A DNA stretch of 64,000 nucleotides from Spongilla lacustris. Its lineage: Eukaryota; Porifera; Demospongiae; Spongillida; Spongillidae. The notes beneath the pieces were generated by a model. It worked only from the letters and a program-made list of their open reading frames with translations. It ran no database searches and was not told where the DNA came from. Position numbers and translations under genes: made by a program. The stretch's first letter is position 1. Every line of letters begins with the position of its first letter. The stretch lies in assembly GCA_949361645.1 (NCBI GenBank), contig OX442415.1, positions 26,104,224-26,168,223 on the forward strand. The letters run 5' to 3'. Shown here piece after piece: positions 1 to 12,600 of this stretch.

Positions 1-880
1 CAATCCCAAAACTTCTTGCGTGCTTCATCCAATTGCAGTGAAGGCAGAAGCATGGTACCCAAATTGGGATTGATGCTGTTGTTCCACACAAAAAACGCGA
101 AAGGGAAACAGGTAGGAGTTCTCTTACAAAAGCTTGGCATTATTTAAGACTTCTGATTGATAAGTGATTAATTAATTCATCTTTTTAACTGATATGAAGC
201 TAATCTTATTACAAGCCATTTACGATGTATGAAGCGTCAGTACTAAAATAAGATCAATTGAAATTTCTATAACCTGAAACGGTGAAGCTTTAGTTATGCT
301 TAATTAGCCCAATGTTAACATGGTATAAACTTCATGTATTAAATCTCGTTATTACAGTGCAGTTGAGTTTAATAATGATTTTATAATAACTTTAGAGGGC
401 TTGGTTTTTGTTTATAAACTGTATATATGAATGCATCTTTCTAAGACTTGTTAGCTTTAATTAATTAACGATAATCTAGATTTTACATCAATAGTTTATG
501 TTGCAAATTTTGTAGTTCAAAATAAGTCTCCAAGTAAATCATGCAATTATTTGTTTACAGTATTTTATAACTTGCATTTCTGGAAAATTAAAAATAAATA
601 AATTGCACGACAACCTTTTCAGTGCAGTTGCTGTATTCCTTGTGCTACACAAATATATGTAGTTATCTGGTCACCTGCACAGATTACTTCTCCAAATGGC
701 CAGAAGCTTGTGGGCTACCATCAAAGAGTGCATGCAGATGGAGTAGCACATTTTCTTCACACGCTGATAAGAGATTTGGATGTTTTCAAGTGTGCATATC
801 GCGTGGCTTTTGTGAAAAATGAATTACTCTGGACCTACTGGTTAAGTGTTAGCAAAATCAGTTCTACATGTATCAAGCAT
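1..880 (+). pseudogene. Degenerate retroelement integrase relic
   Basis: Two separated pieces (about 1-110 and 622-880) read on the plus strand as fragments of a retroviral-type (Ty3/gypsy or KRBA2-like) integrase core. The second contains the hallmark DYFSKWPEA at about 682-708, which in this family follows the first catalytic Asp region. The reading frame shifts at least twice downstream of it, so no functional protein is encoded. About 500 AT-rich bases separate the pieces. The splice-like borders (ttgcag near 38, cag/gtagga near 110, ttttcag near 621) may be an intron or an insertion. The element continues left of the window. Family identity rests on remembered motifs; the broken state is seen directly. 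Confidence 0.6.
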
Positions 881-1214
881 GTTGTAATAATGGATGAAAT
901 ATTCTTCCTGATGTCTTCATCAGACTTGTGAAAAAGCTATATACCTCGCAGGGCGTGGACTGAAAGGATATTTGTTTGGAAAGGAACAACTCAGAAAAAC
1001 ACTGGTCGCTGTTTGAATTAATGGACATGGATAATCGCGTATATTAATAATTGCTCCGTTTGTCAGTCGTTCTTTGTATATTCTCACTTATATTATATAT
1101 GCCATGGGCAAACATGCTGCAGTGTTTATAGTATTTGCTCAGAAACTGTTACACAAGAGTGCACATGTTCATATGGCGCTGAGTGTATACGTGCATGCAT
1201 CGTCTGTGTCGGAG

Positions 1215-1373
1215 GTGGGGTGACAGGTAATCCTAAAGCGGACCGATAATCCTAGGAAGGATTGTCCGTAGGGGGACAGCGTATCCTAGGATAGGGGCAA
1301 TGTATCCTTAGATACATTGTCCGGCCGGACAGCCTATACGGCGGACACGGTATCCTATTACACCGCCTTATGG
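1215..1373. repeat. GC-rich imperfect palindrome with repeated tatccta/tccg motifs
   Basis: This block of about 160 bp is much richer in G+C than its surroundings. It consists of repeated short words (tatcctagg, ggacag, ttgtccg) arranged so that the left end (ggtgacaggtaatcct) matches the reverse complement of the right end (ggtgtaataggatacc). It looks like the subterminal repeat cluster of a DNA transposon end or a short foldback element. No coding potential is seen. The neighbouring 880-1214 and 1374-1900 are AT-rich without a recognisable gene. Confidence 0.45.
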
Positions 1374-1487
1374 GTTTCACCAAATTGCCCACGAAATGGC
1401 TGCGATGTCGATGTGCTTACTGCCATTATCTGACTTGACTGGCATTTATACGTTCCACAAGCTTAAGACGGTTTTTAAAAATAATAG

Positions 1488-1625
1488 TCACAGCAAAAAA
1501 AAAAAAAATTGCAATCGATTTTACAAGTGATATGACACCTACATACTGGAGATGTAAGTGGTATAGATCAATCGATGATTTTCATATGAATCCTTACTTC
1601 TTTTTTTTTTTTTTGCTGTGGCGGA
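1488..1625. repeat. Short foldback: cacagc-A(n) ... T(n)-gctgtg
   Basis: The segment cacagc followed by a run of about 14 A near 1490-1507 is mirrored by a run of about 15 T followed by gctgtg near 1602-1622. The loop is about 100 bp. This could be a small inverted-repeat element or chance pairing of two homopolymers. Confidence 0.3.
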
Positions 1626-1902
1626 GTGACGAATTTTCAAACTGCAGTATGTAGAAGTGACTTAATTTCTGAAGCTGTTGTATATTCTGAGGATGTACAG
1701 GGGACGAAATAGATTAGTGTCATGCTGAATGAGTAGTTCACTGCTCAGAGTAGGCATAAGTATCAAAGTAACTAAGTGAAACAATGCCATTTAAATCCAC
1801 AATAGCCTGGGAACAAGAACGTAACTGAGTGCATGTGATTGCCCCCGTTTCCAATCCCTATATTAACTCCATACTATCATTTATGGATTACTCATCGATA
1901 TC

Positions 1903-2502
1903 AGGACCCACGGTAGTGGGTCCTATGTAGGATTGGCTTTGGCTTTCGTGGGCGTGGTTTTAGATCGAGCGTTTTAAAACGGTAACGAAGCGTTGCCTAT
2001 ACTCGCCAGCTCGCATATAATCCATCACAAACATGGCAGATAAGCACATATAACGTGAGCTTCGCTAAACAGTGCTGTTTACGTCGAGTGACAAGTCGGT
2101 ACCAAAATTCCGCCATTTAATTTTTGTTCTCCTCCTCCTCCGTCTTCCGTTCATCACGTATAACTCGCGACAGGAACGTCGTACGAAGACGAGATTGGCT
2201 TCAAAGTGTATCATTTTATTTCCAAACGTGCCCTTTTATACAAATAAGACCTACAGTTGTTAGCTGGTGATGAAATGACCCAAGCAGGCGCAATTCATTA
2301 TTAGGTGAAAATTCTCGGTTGCCTAGCAGTATGCAATATGACACACGCGTCTTAATTTACTGCTACCAGGCTACGCACCATTAACGTATGCAGCTGCAGA
2401 CATAGGCGGTTCTAATTCAGCAAAGGTGACCAAGCCAAAGAAAACGGCTCGTTAACAAGGAGAACGCTGAGTTTAAGATATCCTTAAAACAAAGGTAGGC
2501 CT
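1903..2502 (+). repeat. Dispersed repeat R1, full-length copy 1
   Basis: This unit of about 600 bp is repeated almost completely in inverted orientation at 11784-12370. It begins with the palindrome ggacccacggtagtgggtcc. It contains the phrase gatcgagcgttttaaaacgg, which recurs as partial copies near 10942 and 53025, and ends with gagtttaagatatcc followed by ggtaggcctatc. Another partial end copy lies near 13355-13405. No conserved protein is evident, so it is most likely a non-autonomous transposable element. Confidence 0.7.
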
Positions 2503-2689
2503 ATCAGTGTTTGCAACTAACGTATACTAACGAGTCCTGAGGACTCTCGCTCTCGACGATTTGCACATGTTATAGTCTACCAACAACAGTACTATAGTAC
2601 AGTGGGAATGTGTATAGTCTGGGCACTAGTATCTGTTAATCGGTATTAATCATAATTATTAATTTTAATATAGGATCGTTTGACGCTAG

Positions 2690-2892
2690 TGAAGTTGTTC
2701 TTGTCAAAAATAAATGCCCTTCAAACTAGAGATGACATTTTACATCCAACCAGAGCAGCTACAAAGCAGAGCCTGAAAAGAAACGAACCATTCGACATGC
2801 AAAGTATCGAGACAAGCCGGAAAAGGTGCTAAAAGACAATGACATAAGGCTGTACTCAAGAGTTAAGATTGAGGCTCAACATATAAAGTCAC
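2690..2892 (+). pseudogene. Isolated exon-like segment with PEK-type repeats
   Basis: From about 2758 the plus strand reads through a Lys/Arg-rich segment containing AEPEKKR and YRDKPEK, up to a good donor (ATAG/GTATGT at about 2891). Tandem 'Y-x3-PEK-K/R' motifs are, from memory, common in the N-terminal regions of some marine-invertebrate mobile-element proteins, including Helitron-associated ones. No other exon of such a protein is recognisable nearby, so I treat it as a gene fragment or element relic. Confidence 0.3.
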
Positions 2893-3322
2893 CCATAGGT
2901 ATGTAGTACATTTAGCTACCTGCTCGTAACTACACGGTGTGACGGGTACCCCGACTGATCAGTACTGCATGGTTTATGTGAAGTTAGATCGAGGTCAGAT
3001 GTGTGATAGCTGATGTGTCTGTATTAATGCATAGCGTCACTAATATTAAAACCGTAGTACGTACTTGTGAACCCAGCACATTGGTGTGTCATGATTATGT
3101 ACATAACTGCAGTCAAATGCCATATGCATGCACTACCATCGTAGCAAATACTTTTAGTTTTTTCTATTTTACATTTCTTACTACTAGAGAAGACAACAAA
3201 GGGTGGGTGGTCCCTGGGTTGGTATCAGATGGATAGTTTACACAAGCTGGCTTCTTTGATTTCTGATCTGTTTACACTGCATGCAGATAGGGATGCAATA
3301 TCAATACTACAGTGTAGGGGGG

Positions 3323-3800
3323 TACTGTCACGCGAAAATTGTACCGGGCGAAAATTGTACCACATTTTGTAACCAAAATTGTACCGGGCGGTACAATTTT
3401 GGTTGCGAAAAGTGTACCGGCCTTGCCAAAAGTGTACTGGGTAGTGACAATGGACCGCTAGCTATATAGGAATCGGATTAAGTGTTCTGTTAGTTTAATA
3501 CGTGTTGTACAAAGTTTGCTGAAATAAAAACTAAACCACTTGAACCTATAGTTGGTAATTCTGACACTATAGTGCACTTCACTGAGCATAACACTAATCT
3601 CCATTTCTGTAAATTAATTGTTTGCTTCGTCAACCAATTCTTACATGCCTATATTATCAAGCTAAGTGATTAGAGAGTTATTACCTTATTACGCCACGTG
3701 GTTGAAGAGTGTATAATGTATAAATAATCCCACAGGGTTACACTATATAAAAAGTCACTGAGAGCCAAGGGCACCTTAGGTATGACTCTCAATTGCAATT

Positions 3801-3832
<32 letters not shown>

Positions 3833-4583
3833 ATTTGGACAGCAGACCATACTTCTCCCTCTATCTAGCTTCATGCTGTGACTACAGCTCTAGCTTCCCT
3901 TGTGGCAACAGATATGTGCATGTATGAGGTTGCGAAGGAGTCAACACAAGTAAAGTCCCAAACATGAAACTGGATAGACTTCCATGAGGCAATAGAAACA
4001 ACCGTCAGGTCGCTTACCATCTGATCTGCATAGGCCCATGGCTCAAGTGTTCATGCATGGTACATTTACTGCAGCTATAGTAACCTATGTATGATGGCAT
4101 TGATAGCAGCATGCCTCGAAAAACGACCTTGGCTTTTGATACATGCATCGATCAGTATTGTAGGTGCAATACATTCCAAAGAAGCTATTTATTTGCCAAC
4201 ATATCCAACCACTATGAACCTGTTAGGCGAATGTAATAGTATAAACTCATTGTATATGCAGATGACGTGTCTGAATCACTTTTTTTGCTGATTTTGATAA
4301 CAGATATCGTTAATTATTACCTAGCAGTATGATAACAATTATATTTGCACAAAAAACAACAACACCCTGTTAAGCGTTAAATGATATTTGTGTAGAAAGT
4401 GGAACCAACAACTAATTACTTCTAGCTGGTTAAAGCGAACAATCCTTTCTCACTACCCGGTACACTTTTGGCAAGGCCGGTACACTTTTCGCAACCAAAA
4501 TTGTACTGGGCGATACAATTTTGGTTACGAAAAGTGTACTGGGCGGTACAATTTTCGCCCGGTACAATTTTTGCGTGACAGTA
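3323..4583. mobile_element. TIR element T1 (about 1.26 kb, non-autonomous)
   Basis: The left end (tactgtcacgcgaaaattg, 3323 on) and right end (RC of gcgtgacagta, ending 4583) are inverted repeats of about 130 bp. Each arm is built from short words such as aattgtaccgggcg and aaaagtgtaccg in alternating orientation, so the arms can also fold on themselves. The arm ends near 3455 and 4447 share the phrase tactgggtagtga / its complement. The 1-kb interior has no recognisable transposase and includes a G29 run (3804-3832). A target-site duplication is not obvious. This is best explained as a non-autonomous DNA transposon. Confidence 0.7.
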
Positions 4584-4599
4584 CACAACAGCCAACAGG

Positions 4600-4725
4600 G
4601 CACAGTCACTTTAACAGGGGCTCAGACACTCAGACACTCCAACAGGGGCACAGACACTCCAATAGGGGCAGTCATTCCATTAGTGATAGTCTATCCAATG
4701 CACAGCCACTATAGCAGGGGCACAT
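4600..4725 (+). repeat. Short degenerate tandem repeat (acactccaacaggggc-like)
   Basis: Directly outside the right end of T1, variants of 'cacagacactccaacagggg' recur about six times with drift in spacing. No coding interpretation is supported. Confidence 0.45.
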
Positions 4726-4959
4726 TTGCAGGAAATGGAAAGTATTTGTTGAGTGAAGTTACAATTAATGAAAAAAGTATATAGTGATTAAGGGGCATAT
4801 CAAGCATTCACCACCTATGTCAAGCATATATAGCCTGTTCAAGCTGTTGATTATGGAAGCCATTATATCAATAACGGGCACCTACATTTTCCATGGCAAG
4901 TATATACAAGCCTACATTTGCTTCCTCAGGATACACTAAGTTGAGATTTTACACAGACC

Positions 4960-5625
4960 AATTTAATTTGCAGAGCACTCAATTGCTGTAGTGAAGGAAG
5001 AGGTGCAGGCCATACCTGTTGCTCTCATATTAAGAAATGCACTCAACGTATCATCAGGAAAGCAGACTTGGGTAGAGAAATGAGAAACGTTTTTCTTGTA
5101 TCGATCAATACTGACAGCCTTATTTATGGATTTATTATCCATGGCAAGTGTTTCTTTGTACTATTGTGTTCTTGGATTTGAATATGTGGCCACAGAGTTA
5201 GTTGTTGATATAGCATGTAGAGAGTTACAATGTAAATAATGTAATAAATTAAATGTAAATAATACTTTAGATAGTAACCAGTGTTTCTCAATTGCAAGTT
5301 GCACACCATGCAGGCTATTAGTCCTTGAGCATGCAGCACTTGTTTTTTGAAAAAGTAAAAAATGTCATGGACTGGGGAATAATTTGGTCTCTTCCACTGG
5401 ATAAATTACATCTATTAGTGTATCCACAGACATCCAATCAATCGTCAAAAATAACTTCTAGTTTTAATTATCAGTCTCCTGCCCCAGCAGCAGATATCAC
5501 AGTGCCATTTTGTTGCATAGAGCTCTGTGGGTGTACTATTTCTTTTTCGCTGTTGTCACATATTTGGATCCCTAAGATTAAAATGACTAAATGTCTGTTG
5601 CACCACAAATTATGATATTGAATAC
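4960..5625 (+). repeat. Dispersed repeat R2, copy 1
   Basis: Shared phrases occur in the same order and orientation here and at 35745-36150: gcagagcactcaat, tcaggaaa-cagacttgg, gtgccattttgt and aaatgtctgttgcac. Both copies are immediately followed by a MITE-like foldback or arm. No protein is recognised in the segment. Confidence 0.5.
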
Positions 5626-5667
5626 ATGTACTTAGATTGTATCTATTCTAACTTGAAAGCATCCAAA

Positions 5668-5943
5668 ACAAGTTAATAAAAAACATTCTCTATGAGAAAG
5701 TTGGTGGTGTATAGGATTTGAAGGCAATAGTGGTGTAAAAAGGAAGGAAACAAGGGTCTAATAATAAGGAAAAACGAAATAGTCCTATAGTTAGAACATG
5801 AACAATGCAACATCCTACTATGTAGGACTATTCCATTTTTCCTTATTATTAGACCCTTGTTTCCTTCCTTTTTTACACCACTATTGTCTACAAATCCTAT
5901 ATGCCACCAACTTTCTCATAGAGAATGTTTTTTATTTACTTGT
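5668..5943. mobile_element. Foldback MITE (family 1)
   Basis: This 276-bp palindromic element starts acaagttaataaaaaacattctc and ends with the complementary gaatgttttttatttacttgt. Arms of about 110 bp share ctctatgagaaagttggtgg and ggaaggaaacaaggg with their complements around a short loop near 5795. Related arms occur at 29128-29337 and 61300-61412. No coding sequence is present. Confidence 0.75.
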
Positions 5944-6005
5944 ATTATATTGACTGAACACTCCTGGCAGAGAAAAAAAAAGGGTCAATTTGCAAATTCA
6001 GGACT

Positions 6006-6093
6006 GTGCTGTACCTTGTTTCCTTGCTTTTTGCACCACCAATCCTACATACCACCAATCACTTTCTCGATAGAGAAATTTTTAATTTACTTG
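6006..6093. mobile_element. Single MITE arm (family 2)
   Basis: This is one arm only, with ccttgtttccttgctttttgc and actttctcgatagagaaat. It closely matches the right arm of the complete family-2 element at 11219-11514. The left arm is missing. 6094-6638 contains no recognisable gene. Confidence 0.6.
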
Positions 6094-6638
6094 TATATAT
6101 TGAGTGTGTGGCTAAAAAAATTTGCACGCCCCTCGCCCTCATCAATTATTCCACCTCCCCGCCCCCAGCCGATTGCCATATCGCCAAATCATGTACATTT
6201 CCTTTCATGCAAGCGATACCATATGAGCGACAAGCTACATGTGTGCGTGCCATACCCTTCTGCATTAGTCTGAACAGCTTTGGAAAGGCCAAACCGCAAA
6301 TCTGCTGAATAAATATGAGAACGAAGTCCAAGAATAGTACTTTGTATTAGCAGTACATGTACATATATGATATAGAGGCTATTAGAGGGTCGGGGTAAAA
6401 GACTAGGGCTTGGCATGTGTATGCAGTATGATGCATATCGGAGAATTCAGAGGGCATCTTCGCTTTTTTACAACCCAAAATGTTCTGATTGCATTGTATG
6501 AGATCACCGTACGAAAAGGCAAGAAATTTTCAACAACAACACAAAAGCAGTAACTATACGTAATGCTCCAATCATATCATTGCATGCATGGCAATTAATT
6601 TAGACATTATTGGGGATCAACAGTGTTTTTTTTTTGTC

Positions 6639-9600
6639 TCAAATACATACGGACTGCACGAGTCGGTTCGCATCACACAAGCTCCAGGCCGCCATCTTTC
6701 CATCAGATAGCACTTCTTGATCCTGCTCGGACATGGTAACATGAGCAGGAGTGTGAATTTGATGAAGGTCCTCTACTTCATCAAGACTCTTAACGGAATC
6801 AAATGACGTCTCCTCAAGTCCATCAAATGATGGGACTTCCAAAGATTTGATGTTTCTCATGGATCTGGACAGGCTATGTATGTGAGCCTTGTCCACAGAC
6901 CCTGACACATTATCCAAAAGATTCAGGTTCTCCAGCCGCATAGATAGCGCAGATAGCTGGATGAAATCAAACACCATGCACACTTTTTAAAAATCCCATA
7001 CAAAAATTGGGAATAAACTAGCACATAGTCTGGATGATTTTTCATTATTTCATTGCTAAATATGTCAACTTACATCTGAGAGACGTCTTGGACAAAGAGA
7101 CATTGCATGAAGATGCACTAAATTGGATGCATTAATATGTAACAGTCAGTTTGCGCACGTGATCAATACAGCTTACAGGCAGTAGTAGACTTTGCCTTTG
7201 AAAGTAGCTTTATTGGTGTACCTGCTTTCATAGACTGCATCCTTATATTGGTATCGAGATATGCCTGTTCCTGGGAAGCAGTGATTTGCACTTTTTCCAG
7301 CAAGTTCAACTGTGTATGGAAAACAAGTTAGAACAAGATCTATAACTATATAATTATAATATTATATATATATATATAATTATATATATATATATATATA
7401 ATATTATAAATATATAATATTATAATTCTATGTTATAATTATATACATAATTATAATTATATCTGAGTACTGCCGCATGTGGTTGGAATAATCATGGCAA
7501 AACATGCAGAACAATTTGCGCGCATACATGTGTACCATCAATTTGAATTGATACTACAAAATTTAAAAGAATATGCACAACTATAGTAATCAACATATAA
7601 TACTATAGTTACTATTTTATTTCTATACTCCAATTCATGTTACCAATATAACAATGCTAATGTCTTCAAATATGGACTTCATTGTTTATCTAGAGTTTAA
7701 ATCATTCCAGATGCTCTGATGTACAATTCCATCAACTTGAAATACTGCCCCCCTAATCCTGTTGCGAATGACTTCAATTCCCTTTTTTGACAGAACACTA
7801 ACAAAAAATAAATAACATTGTTTATACTTTTAAGTGTGAAAATGTGAGCTGTATGTATGCCATAGTTTCAACTGTTTGCATATGTTTCTATCCATTGATC
7901 TTGTACTCTGACATGTTTTGGATGTCAGCTTACAGAGCAAAGCCTACATGTACTTTATTCACAGTGGTATATTCAAGTGATATAAGTGCTTCCCTCTTTA
8001 AGGCTGAAAAGATAGCAGAAACCGAGTTTTAATTTTTCCATCATTTTGATTGGATAACTGATAATTACAAAAAAAACTGATATCTACACCACCTGACCAA
8101 TATGCAACAATGTAATGAAATGTAACTCTGTGATGAATGGCACTACTTTTTAAGACTAACTTATGTAAAACAATTTTTGTATGTACTGTTTTATTCGAAT
8201 TTGTACAGGTTTTTTTTTAAGAATTGTGTTGAATCATTAAGGATGTGTAAACCATAATGTTAATATACATGTAACTGGCATACCAGTTTTTTAGAATCAT
8301 TGAGATTTTTGAGTAGTGTTTCATATTCAATCTGTGTCTCACAACAGCACTGGAAGAGGAGCTAAAATGGAGGCATAGTCAGCATGGCAATAAAGAAGCC
8401 CCCTCACCCTTACAGATTTATCCAATGATGAATAGATCTGGACACCATACTTGTCTGGGAGATCTAAAGATTGGGGGAGGAGAGGAAGAAAGGTGTGTAG
8501 AGAGTGAGTCTCAGTGAAACAAATAATATCCATTTCCACATTTTTTTATTGTGTAAAAAGAGTGACCATCCCTTTGTCTTCAGCTACTATACTACTGTGG
8601 TTGAACAGGAATACGTGGGAGAAAAATTGAACCTGTTGCAGATCTAGCAGTAGTAAATTATAGCTTCGCAATGAATAACGTTTTGGGTAGAAGGCTAAGG
8701 TGGTTCATGTAAATTATTAAAGTAGCAAGTAAAAAAAAGTAACAGCATAGAATTTTTCTGGTGTTACCTTTTGGTAAATTAAGTGTCTACCATAAGTAAA
8801 CCTACCAGCACTCTGATAGGACACTGCAGTAGCATTGAGGAGGGAGAAGGATTGCTTGAACATGTACTGCTCCTTGTTCTTCTTGGTGACAACAACCAGG
8901 TCATTGAACATCAGTAGTACTCTCTTGTGCTTTCCTGTCTTCCAACTGTTCACTTTGTCCAGCTCATATACTGTGACTTCATTAACAAAGCAGCGATGTG
9001 GAGCACTCTGTTTCTGAAGCAGTAGAGAGAGAAGGAATGTCCTCTAAAGGCTGTGCACAGGTCATAATGTGGTGGCACAACATACCAGGATATCTGACCC
9101 CACCAATCTCTTCTGAATTTCTGCCACCTTTTGAGTGTGGTCATTTCCAGTGACAAATGAAGTCTACATATTGTTAATTCAATTTTAGCACAATGACCAT
9201 GCATTTGGCACACACCTCTTGAATCCGATCATAGATTCTCAGGAGGAATTGGTTTGAAAAATTTCTTCCACCATTTATACCTGTGAGGTTAGACATGAAT
9301 TGAGAAATACTGTTTGATACATAAATTAAGATTGAACAACTGATGACAAAGAAAGTGATGAAAGTACTTCTGTCCACAAAACACAAGTCATTTTTGATGC
9401 AGGCAGAGGGCATATATCAGTATCTAGCTGCAAACCAAACCACTCTTAAATCAGCATTTCATACTTCCCAGGCATCTGTTTGATTCATTTCTACTTCATT
9501 GTAAAATAATGCAATATCCTTCCATTCTAAAGTATTTTATTTGCAAAATTATGGTATGGTACATGCCACTGCAAGATAATATGCATCTTCTTAATATTTT

Positions 9601-12600
9601 TTGGCCATTATTATAGGGTGTGTAACCTTTTTCATAAATCAAAATCGATCAGTTATTAGAAACATTAAATTGGTTTTGGCGATTCAGTTATGCGCTATTA
9701 ATTTGCCAACAATTAACTAGTTTTTCCCCCAGCTTTTTCCTTTGCGGTTTTTGATATTGGCACGATAAATCAGTTTCTTAAGTCTAATATACGCATAGCC
9801 AGTTTTATTGCTTATCAGCTGCTTATGCCAAATTTAAATCATTAAAACAACAGTTACATGTGCCCTATAAGATAGTGAACTACAGGCAACTTGAGGTTAC
9901 CTCCATGACACATTCTTCATGTAGTTCTCTAAACCTTTATTTTCTATCCTTGGTCAATTAAAGCGGCAAAGCTGATGCTGCTGCTGCATAAAAGCATTCA
10001 CCATGCTAAATGTATTGGAGTGGGCTGATATTATTGTGATGTGTGGGTGGATTAGACATGGCTGCTGTGCATGGTACCTTTGATTGTACCGGTTTGAAAA
10101 CATGGGTTTGAATTGAACTGTCTGTTAGTCCTTGCCCATACAATATATCTATGGAGCACATGTGATGCCACAATATAGATGTACATATATATCCTACATA
10201 ACAAAATACACACCTTAATTTAAAAAAAATACAGGGATAATGTAGCGCAAAAGTGATACCTCTGTTCATCTTAAGCCATTGTTCCTTGGTGGTCCTATTC
10301 TTGACGGAGGGGTTGTGGAGGGAGGTGTGGAGCATCATGATGGAGAAGGACAGCACGTACACAGCGTCCACTGTCTCAAACTCGCTCTGGTTGGTACTGA
10401 GGTACTCCAGCACAGAGAGCACACGGGTGCTGTCCTCTGTCCCAATCTGAAGGTCGTTGGCATCAATGTACTCCAGTGCAAAGATCTACTGGCACAGAGT
10501 CAATAGTGTGACGATGTTTTATGCACCGTAGAGTACGTCAAGTAGCCCCCTAGCCTCCTCCGCTCCCACCAAAAAAAAAAGGCTCGTGTTTAAAACGAGC
10601 GTATCGCCGTAACCATTAACGCTAGCGCGTACCTGTTTCAAAGTTCCTGGAAAGAATTAAATGGTGCTCTAACAAGATTTTGATGAATGGCGCGCAGCAG
10701 CGCTCGAGCGAGATTACGACAATACGCTCGTTCAAACACGAGCCATTTATTTGTGGGGGCGGAGGGGGTGTTACTTGACGTACTCTACTGTACATAGATA
10801 CTGGATAAATGTCTCGTAAGCCTACTTGTATTTAATAAGTGCAACTACATTACAAAATCTTGTATACATGTGCATAATGTTCGTAGATTGTCTCCGTTGC
10901 ATAATGTTCGTAGATTGTCTCCGTGGACGTGCATGGTTTTCGATCGAGCGTTTTAAAACGGTAACGAAGCGTTACCTTTACTCGGGAGATTTGCTAAACA
11001 GTGCGGCGGCTGTGCAGTGTGTAGTTTTGTCTATAATTAGCCCACCATATTTGGTCCTCGTTTACTACATGTATAGTGACGTATGGGATTATACTTGAAT
11101 GTAGTTCAGAGCGTCATATAAACGTAGATTAGGCCATTCCAAATGTACATGTGATTGTAGTTTCCCGTCCTCCGCCCGCGTCATTATAGACCACCCGCGT
11201 AATGTCACCATTATGTCTACAAGTAAATCAAAAACTTCTCTATCGAGAAAGTGATTGGTGGGATGTAGGATTGGTGGTGCAAAAAGCAAGGAAACAAGGT
11301 ACAGTATGTTAAAGTGAGGTTTGGTAGGATCCTACAACTCACAGTCCTGAATTTGCAAACGAAGAAGCCTATTTGCAAATGTAGGACTGTTATAGTTGTA
11401 GGATCCTACCAAACCTCACTTTAACATACTGTACCTTGTTTCCTTGCTTTTTGCACCACCAATCCTACATCCCACCAATCACTTTCTCGATAGAGAAGTT
11501 TTTGATTTACTTGTTCCCCTAATTTTTTTTCTCTGCCAGGTAGTGTTCAGTAATATATTGCTTAGTGTATTCGTTCCAATGCTTAGATTCCCAGGGGCGG
11601 ATAGGGGGGGGTTGGGGGTTGAAGGTTGCAACCCCGGGGCCCTTTTGTCCAAAAAACTTTTTTTTGCACGCAGTTTTACGCGGACAGCCCCTCCCCACCC
11701 CCCGCTCGTTGAATCGGCCGAAGGCGGACAGCCCTCCCCCCACTCGTTGATTATATATAGGCCTCTTTTTAATTTTATTGATAGGCCTACCATTATTCTT
11801 CGGATATCTTAAACTCAGAGTTCTCTTTGTTAACGAGCCGTTTTTATTGGCTTGGTCACCTTTGCTGAATTAGAACTGCCTGCTGTAAACGTGTCTGCAG
11901 CTGCTTATATTACATGTGTAGGCTGGCAACAGTAAATTAAGACGCGTGTGTGGCGTCATATTGCATATTGCTAGGCAACCGAGAATTTTCATCGATAATG
12001 AATTGCACCTGCTTGAGTTATTTCACGGCATATTATCACCAGCTTATCTGCATGAAAAGATACGTTTGGAGTTAAAATGCTACTTTTTGAAGCAAATCTC
12101 GTCTTCGTACGACGTTCCTGTCGAGAGTTATACGTGACGAACGGAAGGAGGAGGAGATGAACAAAAATTAAATGGCGGAATTTTGGTACCGACTTGTCAC
12201 TCCACGTAAACGGCACTGTCTAGCGAAGCTCACGTTATATGTGCATATCTGTCATGTTTGTGATGGATTATATGCGAGCTGGCGAGTAAAGGCAACGCGT
12301 CGTTACTGTTTTAAAAGGCTCGATCGAAAACCACGCCCACGAAGCCAATCCTCCACTACCGTGGGTCCTGATTATTCTAATTATCGGAATACCGGTACTT
12401 TTAATTTCAATTCATTTGTTAGAGATGTTGTTTAACGTGTGCGAGTACGACGAATGTTGCCATACAACACTGCTGAGTTAGACTATTTCAGGCCACTCCA
12501 AATGTGAATGTAGTCCAAAAGGTTGTCCGCCATTTAATAATAGCAATTTAAGAAAGGCTTGCGTGTTTCTTCTTGCCTAAGCATCTCAGACATCAATAGT

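Noticed and set aside
5857..6308. Overlapping open frames of 100-138 codons
   Set aside because: They span MITE arms (families 1 and 2) and are explained by the repeats.
7177..7309. Apparent loss of the exon 11 donor in IQSEC copy A (ATAAGG where copy B has GTAAGA)
   Set aside because: Both copies share a later donor (GCCT/GTAAGC) that keeps phase through a 44-nt exon into the last exon, so the GTAAGA in copy B is just coding sequence.
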